Positions 25,795 to 35,102 of a stretch of 64,000 nt of DNA are shown here, piece after piece. The stretch spans positions 6,324,001 to 6,388,000 of the forward strand of contig NZ_CP108458.1 of NCBI RefSeq assembly GCF_036242395.1, read 5' to 3'. Numbering within the stretch: the first letter of the stretch is position 1; every line of letters starts with the position of its first letter. Made by a program: the position numbers and the translations under genes. This DNA is from Kitasatospora sp. NBC_01266 (GTDB taxonomy: Bacteria > Actinomycetota > Actinomycetes > Streptomycetales > Streptomycetaceae). The notes beneath the pieces are model-generated. The model saw only the letters and a program-made list of their open reading frames with translations. It ran no database searches and was not told the origin of the DNA.

Positions 25795-26050
25795 GCCGCG
25801 AGCACCAGCGATGAGTTTCCGAACGGCGCACGGTGATCGCGTAGACGGTTTGGCGGCTGACGGTGCCGGTCTTGGGGTCGGTGCGGTAGCGCAGGATGCG
25901 TGCGGCCTGGACGGCGTGGGGGAAGTCGAGTCCGAGGCCGATGACGGTGACGGCGGCTGTCCGGGCTCGGTGAAGGCGGCGCAGCCGCCGGTTCGGAACC
26001 ACCTGCCCGGCGCTGTGCTCGACCTGTCGTCCGCAGAGTCCGGACCGGCC
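25795..26050 (-). pseudogene. ISAs1-like transposase fragment
   Basis: A short piece (AVTVIGLGLDFPHAVQAARI, LRYRTDPKTGTVSRQTVYAI) matches the middle of ISAs1-type transposases, which typically read FPHA.Q then TVY..TS. Both ends are lost. By-eye similarity only. Confidence 0.5.
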
Positions 26051-26084
26051 CCCGCAGGGTGGGGTCCCCTCGGGCGGTCCGGCC

Positions 26085-26990
26085 TCAGGCTCCCTTGCGG
26101 GCGATCCGGGTCACGCCGATGCCGACCTGTGGGTCGATCGGTTGGTCCGGCGCGAGGGTGCCGAGTTCGGTCGCCAGCTTTCGCAGGTAGAGGTCCACGA
26201 CGGATTCGATCAGCTCGGCGTGACCTGCTGCGGCCAGCCGGCCGCGGTGCCAGGAAGTGAGCCAGAGCACGAGCGCGATCACGGCCGCGGGCCACCAGAA
26301 GCCGGCGAGTACGGCGTAGCAGGCTGCCCAGACCGAGGCGGTCACCGCGGCATCCAGGCGGGCGCGTGCCGCGCGGAGTTCGGCCCGGGCGTCCTCGGGG
26401 AGTACCAGCCACAGTCGCATCCAGCAGGCGGCCAGATCGATGCCGTACTGGTTGCGCACCCGGGTCGCGGTCGCGGCGAGTCTGTCGCCGGTGAAGGTCG
26501 GTCTGGTCGGTGCGGCGAGTGCGATCCGGTCACGCCGCACGGACAGGTCGTCGAGCGCCCGCAGCGTCCCCGGGGAGCGCTGGTCGGGTAGGGCCTGCGC
26601 CCGGCGTGCGGTCAGCCGGGCCTGCAGGTCATGCCAGCGGGAGCTTCTGCGGGCGACGAGCTGGTCCGCCAGCGGCTGCATCACTCGTGGCCAGTCGCCC
26701 ACCCACAGCCGCTGGCATCCCTCGGCGCACGCCTGGACGAACGCGCCGAGGACCGCGGAGGCGACGATGAGCGCGACCAGTGCCGCGAGCTGTCCGATGC
26801 CGGGCCAGTACGAGACCGCCGTGGCCGCCGAACCGATCCGGTGGCCCGCCGCTCGCCAGTCGAGGGCGTCCTCCTGGCCGAGCAGCGCCCCGACACTCGC
26901 CGTCGCCATCAGCGACAGGCTGGGAACGACCAGCGCCGATACCCACTTTTCGGCGAGTCTCTTGCCGAGTTCGTCGAGAAAGGGGTTCAC
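26085..26990 (-). CDS. Membrane protein of unknown function
   Basis: 301 residues from GTG 26990, four bases after the stop of the small gene upstream; the longer frame is a shadow. Four hydrophobic segments: about 17-38 (VSALVVPSLSLMATASVGALLG), 69-90 (LAALVALIVASAVLGAFVQA), and two near 220-250 (VWAACYAVLAGFWWPAAVIA, LVLWLTSW). The cytosolic middle is Arg-rich and helical. It may be a membrane-acting partner of the CHAT protein encoded upstream; no family recognised. Confidence 0.6.
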   Translation of the reverse strand: MNPFLDELGKRLAEKWVSALVVPSLSLMATASVGALLGQEDALDWRAAGHRIGSAATAVSYWPGIGQLAALVALIVASAVLGAFVQACAEGCQRLWVGDWPRVMQPLADQLVARRSSRWHDLQARLTARRAQALPDQRSPGTLRALDDLSVRRDRIALAAPTRPTFTGDRLAATATRVRNQYGIDLAACWMRLWLVLPEDARAELRAARARLDAAVTASVWAACYAVLAGFWWPAAVIALVLWLTSWHRGRLAAAGHAELIESVVDLYLRKLATELGTLAPDQPIDPQVGIGVTRIARKGA

Positions 26991-26994
26991 CTGG

Positions 26995-27363
26995 TCATGC
27001 CTCGCAGACGAGCAGCGGCTCGTCGCGCAGCCAGCAGCGGCCTGCCGCCGGGATCGGGCCGCCCGGCTCGCGGACGAGCTCCAGGCTGCACCGCTGGTCA
27101 GGGCACCGGTACGACTCACCGGACGCGCGCCGGGCCACCCCCGGGATGAGGTCCCCGGGCTCACCGCCTCGTTGCACACCGGCGCCGGTCAGCACGTGCA
27201 CGGGGATGCCCAGCGTCGCGAGTACCTCCAGGACCGGCGTACCGGCGCTCAGCGCGCTCACCGCACCGTCGAGTTCAGTGGCCCGGCCGCTCTGGTGCAT
27301 GGCTGCCCTGAGCTGGGGCAGCGTTCGGCAGAATGCGGCCAGGTAGGCCCGATCGTCGTACAC
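26995..27363 (-). CDS. Small protein with a Cys-rich C-terminus
   Basis: 122 residues from GTG 27363 with AGGAGGAACAGG just upstream. The N-terminal half (YDDRAYLAAFCRTLPQLRAA, then LEVLATLGIPVHVLTGAGV) is helical; the C-terminal half has CPDQRC, then GRCWLRDEPLLVC, spaced like a zinc ribbon. It overlaps no neighbour but is closely followed by the membrane-protein gene. It could be an adaptor in the same locus. Function unknown. Confidence 0.6.
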   Translation of the reverse strand: MYDDRAYLAAFCRTLPQLRAAMHQSGRATELDGAVSALSAGTPVLEVLATLGIPVHVLTGAGVQRGGEPGDLIPGVARRASGESYRCPDQRCSLELVREPGGPIPAAGRCWLRDEPLLVCEA

Positions 27364-27580
27364 CCTGTTCCTCCTGCCTCGTGCCCGTCGCCGAACCCGG
27401 ACCCGGACCCGGGGACCGGTCCCCTGACCCCCCGAACCCCGCGGCGTGAACGGCAGTTCCACCCCTGGACGCCCCCGCGCCGCAGCGGTCCGCAGCCAGT
27501 CTAGCGCCGTCGCCGAAGGCCCAGGGTGACTTCACCGGTTTCGCGGCGCAGCCGTGTCGTCCGTCGTGAATCGGCGCCTG
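27364..27580. other. 217-base spacer between CHAT and Cys-rich genes
   Basis: Upstream region of the Cys-rich protein gene. No gene and no clear promoter. The plus-strand text is very C-rich. Confidence 0.4.
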
Positions 27581-30500
27581 TCACGGCCCGATGTGGATGA
27601 CTGAGGCCCAGAAGAGCGGTGCGGCGTAGTGCGGTTGGCTGCGCAGCTGCCGGGCCGCCCGGTGCAGCGCGTGGGCCGCGTCGGTGCCAGGTCGCGCGGT
27701 GGCCATCGTCCGGTACACCTCCCGGGCGAGCTGCGGGGCGATCGCGTCCGCCACCGTCCACAGCGCGCCGATCACCTGGCGGTAGCCGCAGAGCTGGAAC
27801 GCGGACGCCAGGGTGATCATCTCGTCCAGCAGCGCGTCGCCCGGAGCGGCGGTGTGGCAGGCGGACAGGTAGGCGAACTCCGCGTCCGACAGGCGCTCAG
27901 TGGTGAGATCACGGACCGTCAGGCTGCCGCCGTGCAGCAGCAGTCGGCTGTTCGAAGGGGCGGCCGGGTCGTACACGCCGTGGCAGGCCAGGTGTGCGTG
28001 GGTGTGGGTGCGCAGCGCGGCGAGCACGGCCTGCGGGGTCGCCTGGGTGTCGTTGAGCCGGAGTCGGCGGGCCGGCAACTCGTCCAGTGCCGCCAGTTCC
28101 TCCTCGACGGCGGGCAACGGCTGGTGCACCAGGGTGTCGGGGGCGAGCGGCGGTGCCTGCGACACGCCGACCGCGACCGCCGACCACCGTTGCAGCGCCG
28201 GTGCGGACCGCTCGCGGGCGTGCAACAGCGCCTCCAGCGTGGGCGTGTAGGACGACACCACCAGATCGTCCAGGTAACCGCCGGTGTCGTCGGTGCGCCC
28301 GTCACCGGTCGGGCGGCGCGCAGCGTGCAGCGGCAGCAGGGAGAGCGGCCCGGTGGGGCACCACCACAGCCTCGGCCACTGCTGTCCGGGCGCCACCGGG
28401 CGGTCCAGCCCGAGCCGGGAGAGCACCGGGCCGGTGACGTACTCCCCCAGCCACCGCAGCGTCTGCGTCACCGTCCGATCGTGCGCGAGCCGGTCCGCGA
28501 ACGGGGTGGCGGCGGCGGCCAGTGCTGCGACCGCGGCCAGGAAGCCTCGTGCGCGGTCGGCGATCTCCCGCTCGGTGACTCCGGCCAGGGGTACCACTTC
28601 GACGATGGTGCGGGTCCTGGCCGGGCGCCGTAGCAGGGCGCCGAGCATGGTGCGGCTCGAGGCCGGGCGCAACAGGATGGCGTCGCAGCCCAGTTGGGAG
28701 ACGTTGAGCACCACGACCGGTCCGTGCGCTGCCGCGGACCGCAGACGCGGCCATTCGAGCGGCATCTGGAAGCGGGTGAACCCCGGGAGGGTACGGATGT
28801 CCGCCACCACGCGGTCGTACTCCTCGGCGGCGGTTCTGCGCTCCTCGGCTGTCCCAGGCTCCTCGACCAACCGCATGCACACCAATTCGAAGCGGTCGGC
28901 GAGTTCGGCGGATGCCTCGGCGAGTTCGGCGTACCGGCCGCGCAGGCGCAAGGCCTGCGCCAGCAGCACGCCACGGCCCTGCTCCAGGCGGACCAGTGCC
29001 TCGGCAGGTCGCCCCGCCCTGATCTCCACGGCGGCGGCGTCGCACGCTATGGACCCCGCCACGCGCAGCTGGGTCTCCTGCGAGGACCTGCCGAGCGCTC
29101 GTCCGGTCAACTTGGGCAGCAGGTCGTCCAGCGCCACCCGGAACGCCGAACCGGCCTGCCGTAGGTCGCCGACGACCGCGCTGTGCAATCCCCACGCGTG
29201 GGCCGCGATCAGCCGGGTTCGCACGTCGTGCGTGGGGGTGAGCGCGGTGGCGCGGTACTGCGCTGCCGCCGCGATGAGGCCGTCGGCTCCCTGGGCGGCC
29301 ACGGTCAGCGTGGCGCCCAGTTCCAGGCGGGCCAGTTGCTGATGGGGACCGTCGGCCGGGGGCAGTTCGGCCACGCCCCGCAGCAACTGAACGGCACGGT
29401 CGAGATCGGCGGCCGCTCCGGTGCCTCTCGCGCGGGTCCGCAGGGCCACGGCCAGTTTGATCCGCATGACGGCGTGGTCGTGCTGCTGGTACGAGGTGGC
29501 GGCGACCGCGTACTCAAGGTGCCGAACGGCCTCGCCGAGGTCCGCGAGGTCACCGTGGGCGTGGAACCGTGCCTGCAGTACGGCGCCCAGGTTGGTGAGG
29601 ACCTGGCCGTGGGTCTCGGACAGCGGGTTGCTGCCCGCCAGCGCGGACCGGCCGAGCACGGTCGCCCGTTCGAGATCGGCGTGGTCCTGCGTACCGGTGA
29701 ACCGGTCCAGGTGGGCGAGGCTGAGGGAGGATGCGGCCAGGGCCCGCAGCGCCGGGTCCTGACCGGTGTCGAGGGCCTCCTGCAGGCAGTCGATCGACTC
29801 CTGGAGGTCCTCCAGATCGCCCCTGACCTCGAACCGCATGCGCAGCCAGTCGCCCAGTTGCGCGAGGGCAGTGACGCGGTCCGCCGTCGGCACGGTCGGC
29901 GGGCGCAGGGCCCGACGCGTGTCGGCGATGAGCACGTCGAGCCGAGCCGGGTCCCCGTCCCGCGTGTAGTGCGCCACCGCACCGGCGGAGCCGGCCTCGT
30001 CCGCCACGGCGGACGGCGGTACTGCGGCGCGCGCCCTCTTCAGGGCGACCAGCATCGCTTCGGGCACCGGCCGATCGGCCGGACAGGCGGCGATGGCCTC
30101 CCGCATCATCGCGACCGCCATCTTGATGAAGTCGCTGTTCCCGCCGAGGGCGAAGAGTTCGGCGTAGGCGGAGCCCAGGTTGAAGGTGATCGCCGGGTCG
30201 AGCTGGTGCGTCGGCAGCATCTCCCGAGCCTGCTGGATCATCATCGCCGCCTGGGCCAGCCGGTCCCGGTCCCGGGCCTGCACGCTCTGGAGAAACAGCA
30301 CGACGGCCACCGCGTGCATCACCTCTCCTGGGGGTTGCAACGGGGGTGTCAGAGCTGCGAAGTGGCTGCGGCGCGGTTGCGGAACGGCGTCCGGCCGCAC
30401 CGCGTGCACCACCGAGAACAGGAAGACGGACGCATCGTGGTCCGGCCTGGACTCCGCCGCCGGAAGGTGCTGACAGCGCGCCCAGTGGAAGCAGGCGGCG

Positions 30501-30715
30501 AGGTAGATCGCCTCCAGGTCCGCCTCTTCCCCGCCGGCCGTGCCGGGTGCCAGGCGGTCGCGTGCGTCGTAGACGATCTCGGCCACGTTGCCAAGCGTCT
30601 CCAGGGACAGCACGGACTCCGGCGAGTCGCCGAAGAACGGGATCTCCCGGTCGGGCGCGGCCATGGCTGCCCGCATCAGTTGACGTAACGACGCGGTGAA
30701 GCGACCCGCCATCAT
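27581..30715 (-). CDS. TPR-CHAT protein (caspase-like)
   Basis: About 1044 residues if ATG 30715 is used (ATG 30712 also possible; weak GGGGGG upstream; the frame is open to 30907, but that part overlaps the previous gene). The first 650 residues are helical repeats of TPR type (QESIDCLQEALDTGQDPALR, ADLERATVLGRSALAGSNPL and others). The C-terminal 330 residues are a CHAT domain: catalytic His in HAHLACHGVYD (about 912) and Cys in FAYLSACHTAAPGD (about 950), with the usual LLDEMITLASAFQLCGYRQVIGALW following. CHAT proteases are effectors in bacterial cell-suicide systems. Target unknown; the neighbours are candidates. Confidence 0.85.
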   Translation of the reverse strand: MMAGRFTASLRQLMRAAMAAPDREIPFFGDSPESVLSLETLGNVAEIVYDARDRLAPGTAGGEEADLEAIYLAACFHWARCQHLPAAESRPDHDASVFLFSVVHAVRPDAVPQPRRSHFAALTPPLQPPGEVMHAVAVVLFLQSVQARDRDRLAQAAMMIQQAREMLPTHQLDPAITFNLGSAYAELFALGGNSDFIKMAVAMMREAIAACPADRPVPEAMLVALKRARAAVPPSAVADEAGSAGAVAHYTRDGDPARLDVLIADTRRALRPPTVPTADRVTALAQLGDWLRMRFEVRGDLEDLQESIDCLQEALDTGQDPALRALAASSLSLAHLDRFTGTQDHADLERATVLGRSALAGSNPLSETHGQVLTNLGAVLQARFHAHGDLADLGEAVRHLEYAVAATSYQQHDHAVMRIKLAVALRTRARGTGAAADLDRAVQLLRGVAELPPADGPHQQLARLELGATLTVAAQGADGLIAAAAQYRATALTPTHDVRTRLIAAHAWGLHSAVVGDLRQAGSAFRVALDDLLPKLTGRALGRSSQETQLRVAGSIACDAAAVEIRAGRPAEALVRLEQGRGVLLAQALRLRGRYAELAEASAELADRFELVCMRLVEEPGTAEERRTAAEEYDRVVADIRTLPGFTRFQMPLEWPRLRSAAAHGPVVVLNVSQLGCDAILLRPASSRTMLGALLRRPARTRTIVEVVPLAGVTEREIADRARGFLAAVAALAAAATPFADRLAHDRTVTQTLRWLGEYVTGPVLSRLGLDRPVAPGQQWPRLWWCPTGPLSLLPLHAARRPTGDGRTDDTGGYLDDLVVSSYTPTLEALLHARERSAPALQRWSAVAVGVSQAPPLAPDTLVHQPLPAVEEELAALDELPARRLRLNDTQATPQAVLAALRTHTHAHLACHGVYDPAAPSNSRLLLHGGSLTVRDLTTERLSDAEFAYLSACHTAAPGDALLDEMITLASAFQLCGYRQVIGALWTVADAIAPQLAREVYRTMATARPGTDAAHALHRAARQLRSQPHYAAPLFWASVIHIGP

Positions 30716-30797
30716 CCCCCCCAAGCCCTGTCGACAGAGCTCATCCAGCTTACTGCCGAATGCACTTGACGGTACTTCAGGAGCTGTTTCCCGCAGA

Positions 30798-31923
30798 TCA
30801 AGGGAGGCGCCCGGCAAGCGTGGTGGTGAGTTCGGCCGTGGCCAGGTACCACCAGAAGATCCAGTCGAGGAACGCCGGGTCATAGTCCTCCTGCTGGGAG
30901 GCGTCACGGTGACGGATCTCGAACTTATTGGCGATCACGAACAATGCGCCGTCATCCGGCTTTCCGAGTTCGGTGCGGATCAGGTCGCGTCGCTCCTCGA
31001 GGATCCCGGCCAGGGCGATGATCGCCGAGCGCTTCTCCTCGACGGCTGCGCCGCGTCCGCGGTAGAGGGCGATGGCGTGCGCGGTGCGCTGTTTGATGTC
31101 GGGGTCGGTGACGGCCAGGGCCCGGTGGACGAGGTCGGCGCGGGCGTCATCCGTCACGGCCACCAGGCGTCCTTGGTCCTCTCCCTCATCGGCCAGCCGG
31201 AAGTGGATCCCAGCACTGTCGAGCAGCCGGTTCACCCGCCACCGGTACAGCACCCGGGCGGGGCCGGCGTGGAACTCCCGGTGGTGCCAGCCGCACTGGT
31301 TGAAGGGATGGAAATAGCGGTCGCGCGGACGCGACATCAGATCGTGGAAGACCTCCACCAAGCCGAAGAAGGTGTCCTCGTCCCACTGCTGGGGCTTGAC
31401 GGGCCACAGCTGCGCGATGCCCAAGCGGAGCTCCAAGACCTCGGCTGCGTCCGGCAGCTCCTCGTCGACGTCGATGCACTCCTCGCCGAACTGCTCGACA
31501 AGGTAGCCATTGCCGTGCATCTCCATGACCAGCCGGGCGAACCCGAGGCGCACCGAGTCCGGGTGCGCCGGCGCCTTGGGGGGTGACCCGCCCCTGGTGG
31601 TGAGGCCAGTAGGGGCGGGGCTCCGTGAAGTGCTTGATCTCCTTCGTCCGGTCGACCAACTCGCGGAACCACGTCCTCTGCGTCAGCGCCGGGGCCTGGA
31701 CCCAGGCGGGCAGGTCGGGCCGGCCCCATGGGTCGTCGGTCTTGGGGGCCGCGGCGGGCAGGTTCTCGAAGTCCGAACAGGCACTGGATCCCTGGAACGT
31801 CTCGGTGAGCAGCCATGCGGCCCTGGAGGTCCAGTCCCGCCGGCCGGACGCCGCGATGTGGTTGGCCTCGGCGATGAAGAGATCGGCAGGCCAGAGCAGC
31901 CCGTAGTTGCTGAGATCTATCAC
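30798..31923 (-). pseudogene. HEPN-like protein of unknown function, interrupted by one frameshift
   Basis: GTG 31923 has GGAAGGAA 5 bases upstream. The first part (IDLSNYGLLWPADLFIAEAN to WPHHQGRVTP) is in one frame; the rest (SVRLGFARLVMEMHGNGYLV to TAELTTTLAGRLP) is in another. The break is at a run of six G, 31578-31583; one extra or missing base would give a single protein of about 375 residues. The C-terminal part ends FEIRHRDASQQEDYDPAFLD with WIFWWYLATAELT, which resembles HEPN-type proteins (R then H in a helix). It precedes the CHAT gene in the same direction. The family call is tentative. Confidence 0.5.
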
Positions 31924-32181
31924 TGGGTTCCTTCCACGCCTGCTGGCCAAGGGAGTTGGCCAGCAGGTAGACCGGTCGGGTGCGGTGCCGCGCGGCGTGG
32001 AACTCTCTACCACAAGGCATGACCCCGCCGGCGTGCTTTGTCAGGGAAATAGCTGATTCGAATGACTTCACGGTGATCTGCTCTGTGCCGGGGAAGGATC
32101 ACCGGCGCCTGCGGGTGCCGTGCACCGCCGTCCGGCGGACAGCCGCTGCAGCCCGTGTCACTGGGGAGGGCGGGGAGAGTC
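31924..32181. other. Divergent intergenic region
   Basis: 258 bases between the HEPN-like gene (minus) and the prenyl-synthase operon (plus). It must hold both promoters, but I see no confident -10/-35 pair and no gene. Confidence 0.5.
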
Positions 32182-32469
32182 GTGTCAGCACAGGGGAGTG
32201 CGGGAGCGCGCGTCGATCGGGGGACCGAGGTGGTCCAGGTCATGGCCGGTGTCATCGATGTGGGATTGGAGCAGGCCGAGGGGCTGCTGCGTCGGATGCG
32301 CGGCGTGCTCGGCCGTTCCGACCTGCACGAGGTGGCGGCGGACGGGCAGGAGGAGTTGCGGGCGCGCGGCGAGTTGCTGCTGGGCCGCCTCGCCCCCGCT
32401 TCCGAGTCGCACATGGAGGCTGTGGCCCGACGAGCGGCAGCCTCCCGCCAGCCGTCGCCCGATGCCTGA
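32182..32469 (+). CDS. Small helical protein before the polyprenyl synthase
   Basis: 95 residues from GTG 32182 (GGGGAG just upstream); 32155 is an alternative start. Predominantly helical (GVIDVGLEQAEGLLRRMRGV, EELRARGELLLGRL) with no membrane segment. Its stop overlaps the next start by 8 bases (ATGCCTGA), so translation is coupled. I have no family for it; a subunit or chaperone of the synthase is a guess from position. Confidence 0.55.
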   Translation: MSAQGSAGARVDRGTEVVQVMAGVIDVGLEQAEGLLRRMRGVLGRSDLHEVAADGQEELRARGELLLGRLAPASESHMEAVARRAAASRQPSPDA

Positions 32470-33514
32470 GCTGCTGCAGGGCCCAGAGCTCAGGGCGCGG
32501 GTCGACGAGGTCCTGCGCGCCTTCGTCCGGCAGGAGACCGAGCTACTGGTCGCCATCGACGTCCAACTGGAGCCGGTGGCGGAGCAGTTGCGTGCGGCCG
32601 TGGCGGAGGGCAAACGGTTGCGCGCCGCGTTCGCCTACTGGGGCTGGCGGGCCGCGGGCCAGCCGGACAGCGAGGCCATGGTCCGAGCCGCGTCCGCGAT
32701 GGAGCTGGTGCACGCGGCAGCCGTGGTCCACGACGACCTGATCGACGACAGTCCGATCCGCCGCGGTGTGCCTACCGCGCACCTGTCCCTGCGCCGGACC
32801 GTCGCCGACGGGCCCGAACACGAGGCCCAGGGGCGTGCGTTGGCGATGCTGGTGGGCGATCTGCTGATGTCCTGGGCGGGACAGCTGCTCGCCGCCTGCG
32901 GGCTGCCCGCGGCCTACCTGGCGCGGGCCCGCCCGCTGTGGGCCACGCTCGCCCGCGAGCTGATCGCCGGGGAGTGCCTGGAGATCCTGCGCACCCGCGC
33001 AACACCGGACGCGGAGAGCTCACTTGAGATCATCCGCTACAAGACCGCGAAATACACCGTCGAGCATCCGCTGCATCTGGGCGCCCTGCTCGGCGGTGCT
33101 CCGCCCGCCCTGCTCGCTGTCTTCACCGCCTACGGGGTGCCGCTGGGCGAGGCGTTCCAGCTCCGCGACGACCTGCTCGGCGTCTTCGGCGACCCGCGGC
33201 GCACCGGCAAGTCCAACCTGGACGACCTCGCAGGCGCCAAGCCCACGGCGCTGCTCGCCCACGCCCTCACCGGCGCGATACCCGCCGACCGTGCGCGACT
33301 CCAGGCCCTGGTGGGCCGTGACGACCTCGGTACCGCCCAACTCGACGAGCTGCGGGAGATCATGGTCCGTTCCGGAGCCCGCACCCGCGTCGAGGAGATG
33401 ATCGGCGAGCGGGCCGCCGCCGCCCGCACCGCGCTCGCCCGGGCCGCACTCCCGCCGCGGGCCGCAGGCGCGCTCGCCGACCTGGTCGCCGCGGCGACCG
33501 CCCGCACCTCCTGA
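32462..33514 (+). CDS. Polyprenyl synthetase (trans-isoprenyl diphosphate synthase)
   Basis: 350 residues. The first Asp-rich motif is VVHDDLIDDS (about 90-99), the second is FQLRDDLLGVFGD (about 233-245); a KTAKYTVEHPL segment between them binds diphosphate. These residues coordinate Mg2+ for head-to-tail condensation of isopentenyl diphosphate with an allylic diphosphate. Chain length cannot be read from sequence alone. It is followed 29 bases on by the MpaB-type oxygenase, suggesting a prenyl chain that is later cleaved or oxidised. Cytosolic. Confidence 0.9.
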   Translation: MPELLQGPELRARVDEVLRAFVRQETELLVAIDVQLEPVAEQLRAAVAEGKRLRAAFAYWGWRAAGQPDSEAMVRAASAMELVHAAAVVHDDLIDDSPIRRGVPTAHLSLRRTVADGPEHEAQGRALAMLVGDLLMSWAGQLLAACGLPAAYLARARPLWATLARELIAGECLEILRTRATPDAESSLEIIRYKTAKYTVEHPLHLGALLGGAPPALLAVFTAYGVPLGEAFQLRDDLLGVFGDPRRTGKSNLDDLAGAKPTALLAHALTGAIPADRARLQALVGRDDLGTAQLDELREIMVRSGARTRVEEMIGERAAAARTALARAALPPRAAGALADLVAAATARTS

Positions 33515-33543
33515 CCCGCCGCACCGAACGAGGGGGCACCCCG

Positions 33544-34713
33544 ATGACCGTGACACCTGAAGCGATGGACGCCCTGCGCCTGACGGGCGACCCGCTGGCC
33601 GACACCGTCGTGGACGCGCTGTTCGAGCGCGGTGACATCGGCAAGTTCAACACCCTGATGCGCTGGGTCGCCCAGACCGGCCAGCCACTGCCCGAGGACG
33701 TCCCCGACGAGGCCCACGACTACCTGCACGCCACCGCCGCCCCACCCGACTGGGTGGACTGGGACCAGATGGAGAAGGCCCGGCTCTTCTTCATCCGCAA
33801 CAACGTCCACATCTCCACCGCGCTGTCCTTCGCCTCGATGCCCGCCTGCTACGTCGTGCCGCACGTCGCCCGCCTGCTCAGCGCCACCCACTCACTGGAC
33901 TACCCCTCCAAGCGGATGGCCGAGACCGGCCAGTTCACCCTCTACCTGATGCGGCCCGACGCCTTCGAAGCCGGCGGCAGGTTCCTCCCGGCCGCCCAGA
34001 AGGTCCGCCTGCTGCACGCCTCCATCCGCCACCACCTGCGCCGCGAGAACCGCTGGGACGAAGCCGCCCTCGGCGTGCCGATCTGCCAGGAGGACATGAT
34101 CGGCGGTCAGATGATGTTCTCCATCCAGGTGCTGGACGCCCTGCACCGGATGGGCATCCACATCTCCAACGAGGGTGCCGACGCCTACTTCTACGCCTGG
34201 CGGGTGGTCGGCGCCATCGTCGGCATCGACACCCGCGCCGCCCCCGCCGATCTGGCCGAGGCCCGCGACTTCTCCGACCTCTACATGGCCCGCCACATGG
34301 GCCCCTCCGACGAAGGCGCCACGCTCACCCGCCAACTCATCGACCTCTACGAGCAGGTCGTGCCCGGCACCCTGCTCGACCCGGTCGTCCCCGCTCTGAT
34401 CCGCTACCTGATCGGCGACACCTGCGCCGACTGGCTCCAAGTCCCGCGCTCCACCTGGGACAAGGCCATCACCCTCGCCCCCACCCTGCTCGGCATCCTG
34501 GAGCGCATCGAGGACTCCTCCCCGCTCGGAGCCTGGGCGCTGGACCGCCTCGGCGACCTCACCACCCGCTTCGAACTCAGCTCCCTCACCCGCGGCCGGG
34601 TCATGCAGTACGCCATCCCCGAACACCTCCACGACGAACACGGCGTCACCTCCACCAAACACCGCACCGACCCCTGGACCCCGCCCCCGCTCTCCAGCCG
34701 ACTCCCCGCCTGA
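33544..34713 (+). CDS. MpaB/latex-clearing-protein-like oxygenase (DUF2236)
   Basis: 389 residues; ATG 33544 has GAGGGGG upstream. It has the helical DUF2236/ER-bound oxygenase MpaB fold: DWDQMEKARLFFIRNNVHIS, YPSKRMAETGQFTLYLMRPD, LHASIRHHLRREN with the conserved RHH, PICQEDMIGGQMMFSIQVLD, and YFYAWRVVGAIVGID. The family binds heme and cleaves double bonds in polyisoprenoid chains (MpaB in mycophenolic acid biosynthesis, Lcp on rubber). Paired with the polyprenyl synthase it may process that product. No Tat or Sec signal is visible, so it is probably cytosolic. Confidence 0.85.
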   Translation: MTVTPEAMDALRLTGDPLADTVVDALFERGDIGKFNTLMRWVAQTGQPLPEDVPDEAHDYLHATAAPPDWVDWDQMEKARLFFIRNNVHISTALSFASMPACYVVPHVARLLSATHSLDYPSKRMAETGQFTLYLMRPDAFEAGGRFLPAAQKVRLLHASIRHHLRRENRWDEAALGVPICQEDMIGGQMMFSIQVLDALHRMGIHISNEGADAYFYAWRVVGAIVGIDTRAAPADLAEARDFSDLYMARHMGPSDEGATLTRQLIDLYEQVVPGTLLDPVVPALIRYLIGDTCADWLQVPRSTWDKAITLAPTLLGILERIEDSSPLGAWALDRLGDLTTRFELSSLTRGRVMQYAIPEHLHDEHGVTSTKHRTDPWTPPPLSSRLPA

Positions 34714-35102
34714 CCACCGCCCGCGAGCGAAGTTCACGGTTCGCAAAATCGGTCGCGCAGCTGAACTGCTGCGCCGAATCGTGCGTGGACAGGCCAGCGC
34801 CGAGACCGGCGATCAAGTCCGTGGCCAGGGTGGATGGTTTGTCGGCACCGCAAGGCCCGGGAGGACCAGCAGATCGGCTCGCTCTTCGGCGAGATGCGCG
34901 GCTTCGACGGTGACCGGCTGACGGCGCCGGAGCTGCCGCTGGTGCCACTCGAGCCCCTTGGCCGGGGGCGTTGACATTTCAATTGCACCCTGACCGATCG
35001 CGGACAGCGGCGATATGATCGCAATGTATAGCCAAGAGCCTTGCGCCATGCCTTCTCCTGTCGGATGAGGTACCCCTGCCCACGCGCTTCGGAGGACGAT
35101 CC
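34714..35102 (+). promoter_or_regulatory. Intergenic region with a possible HrdB-type promoter
   Basis: 389 bases without a supported gene. CTGACC (34990-34995), 18 bases, then TATGAT (35014-35019) fits a vegetative promoter for the DUF1992 gene, about 80 bases before its ATG. A TTGACA at about 34972 lacks a partner. The plus frame near 34830-34970 (EDQQIGSLFGEMRGFDGDRL) could be a gene remnant, but I do not recognise it. Confidence 0.45.

Noticed and set aside
34830..34975. Possible gene remnant (EDQQIGSLFGEMRGFDGDRL)
   Set aside because: No start, no recognised family and a short open stretch; mentioned only in the intergenic entry.
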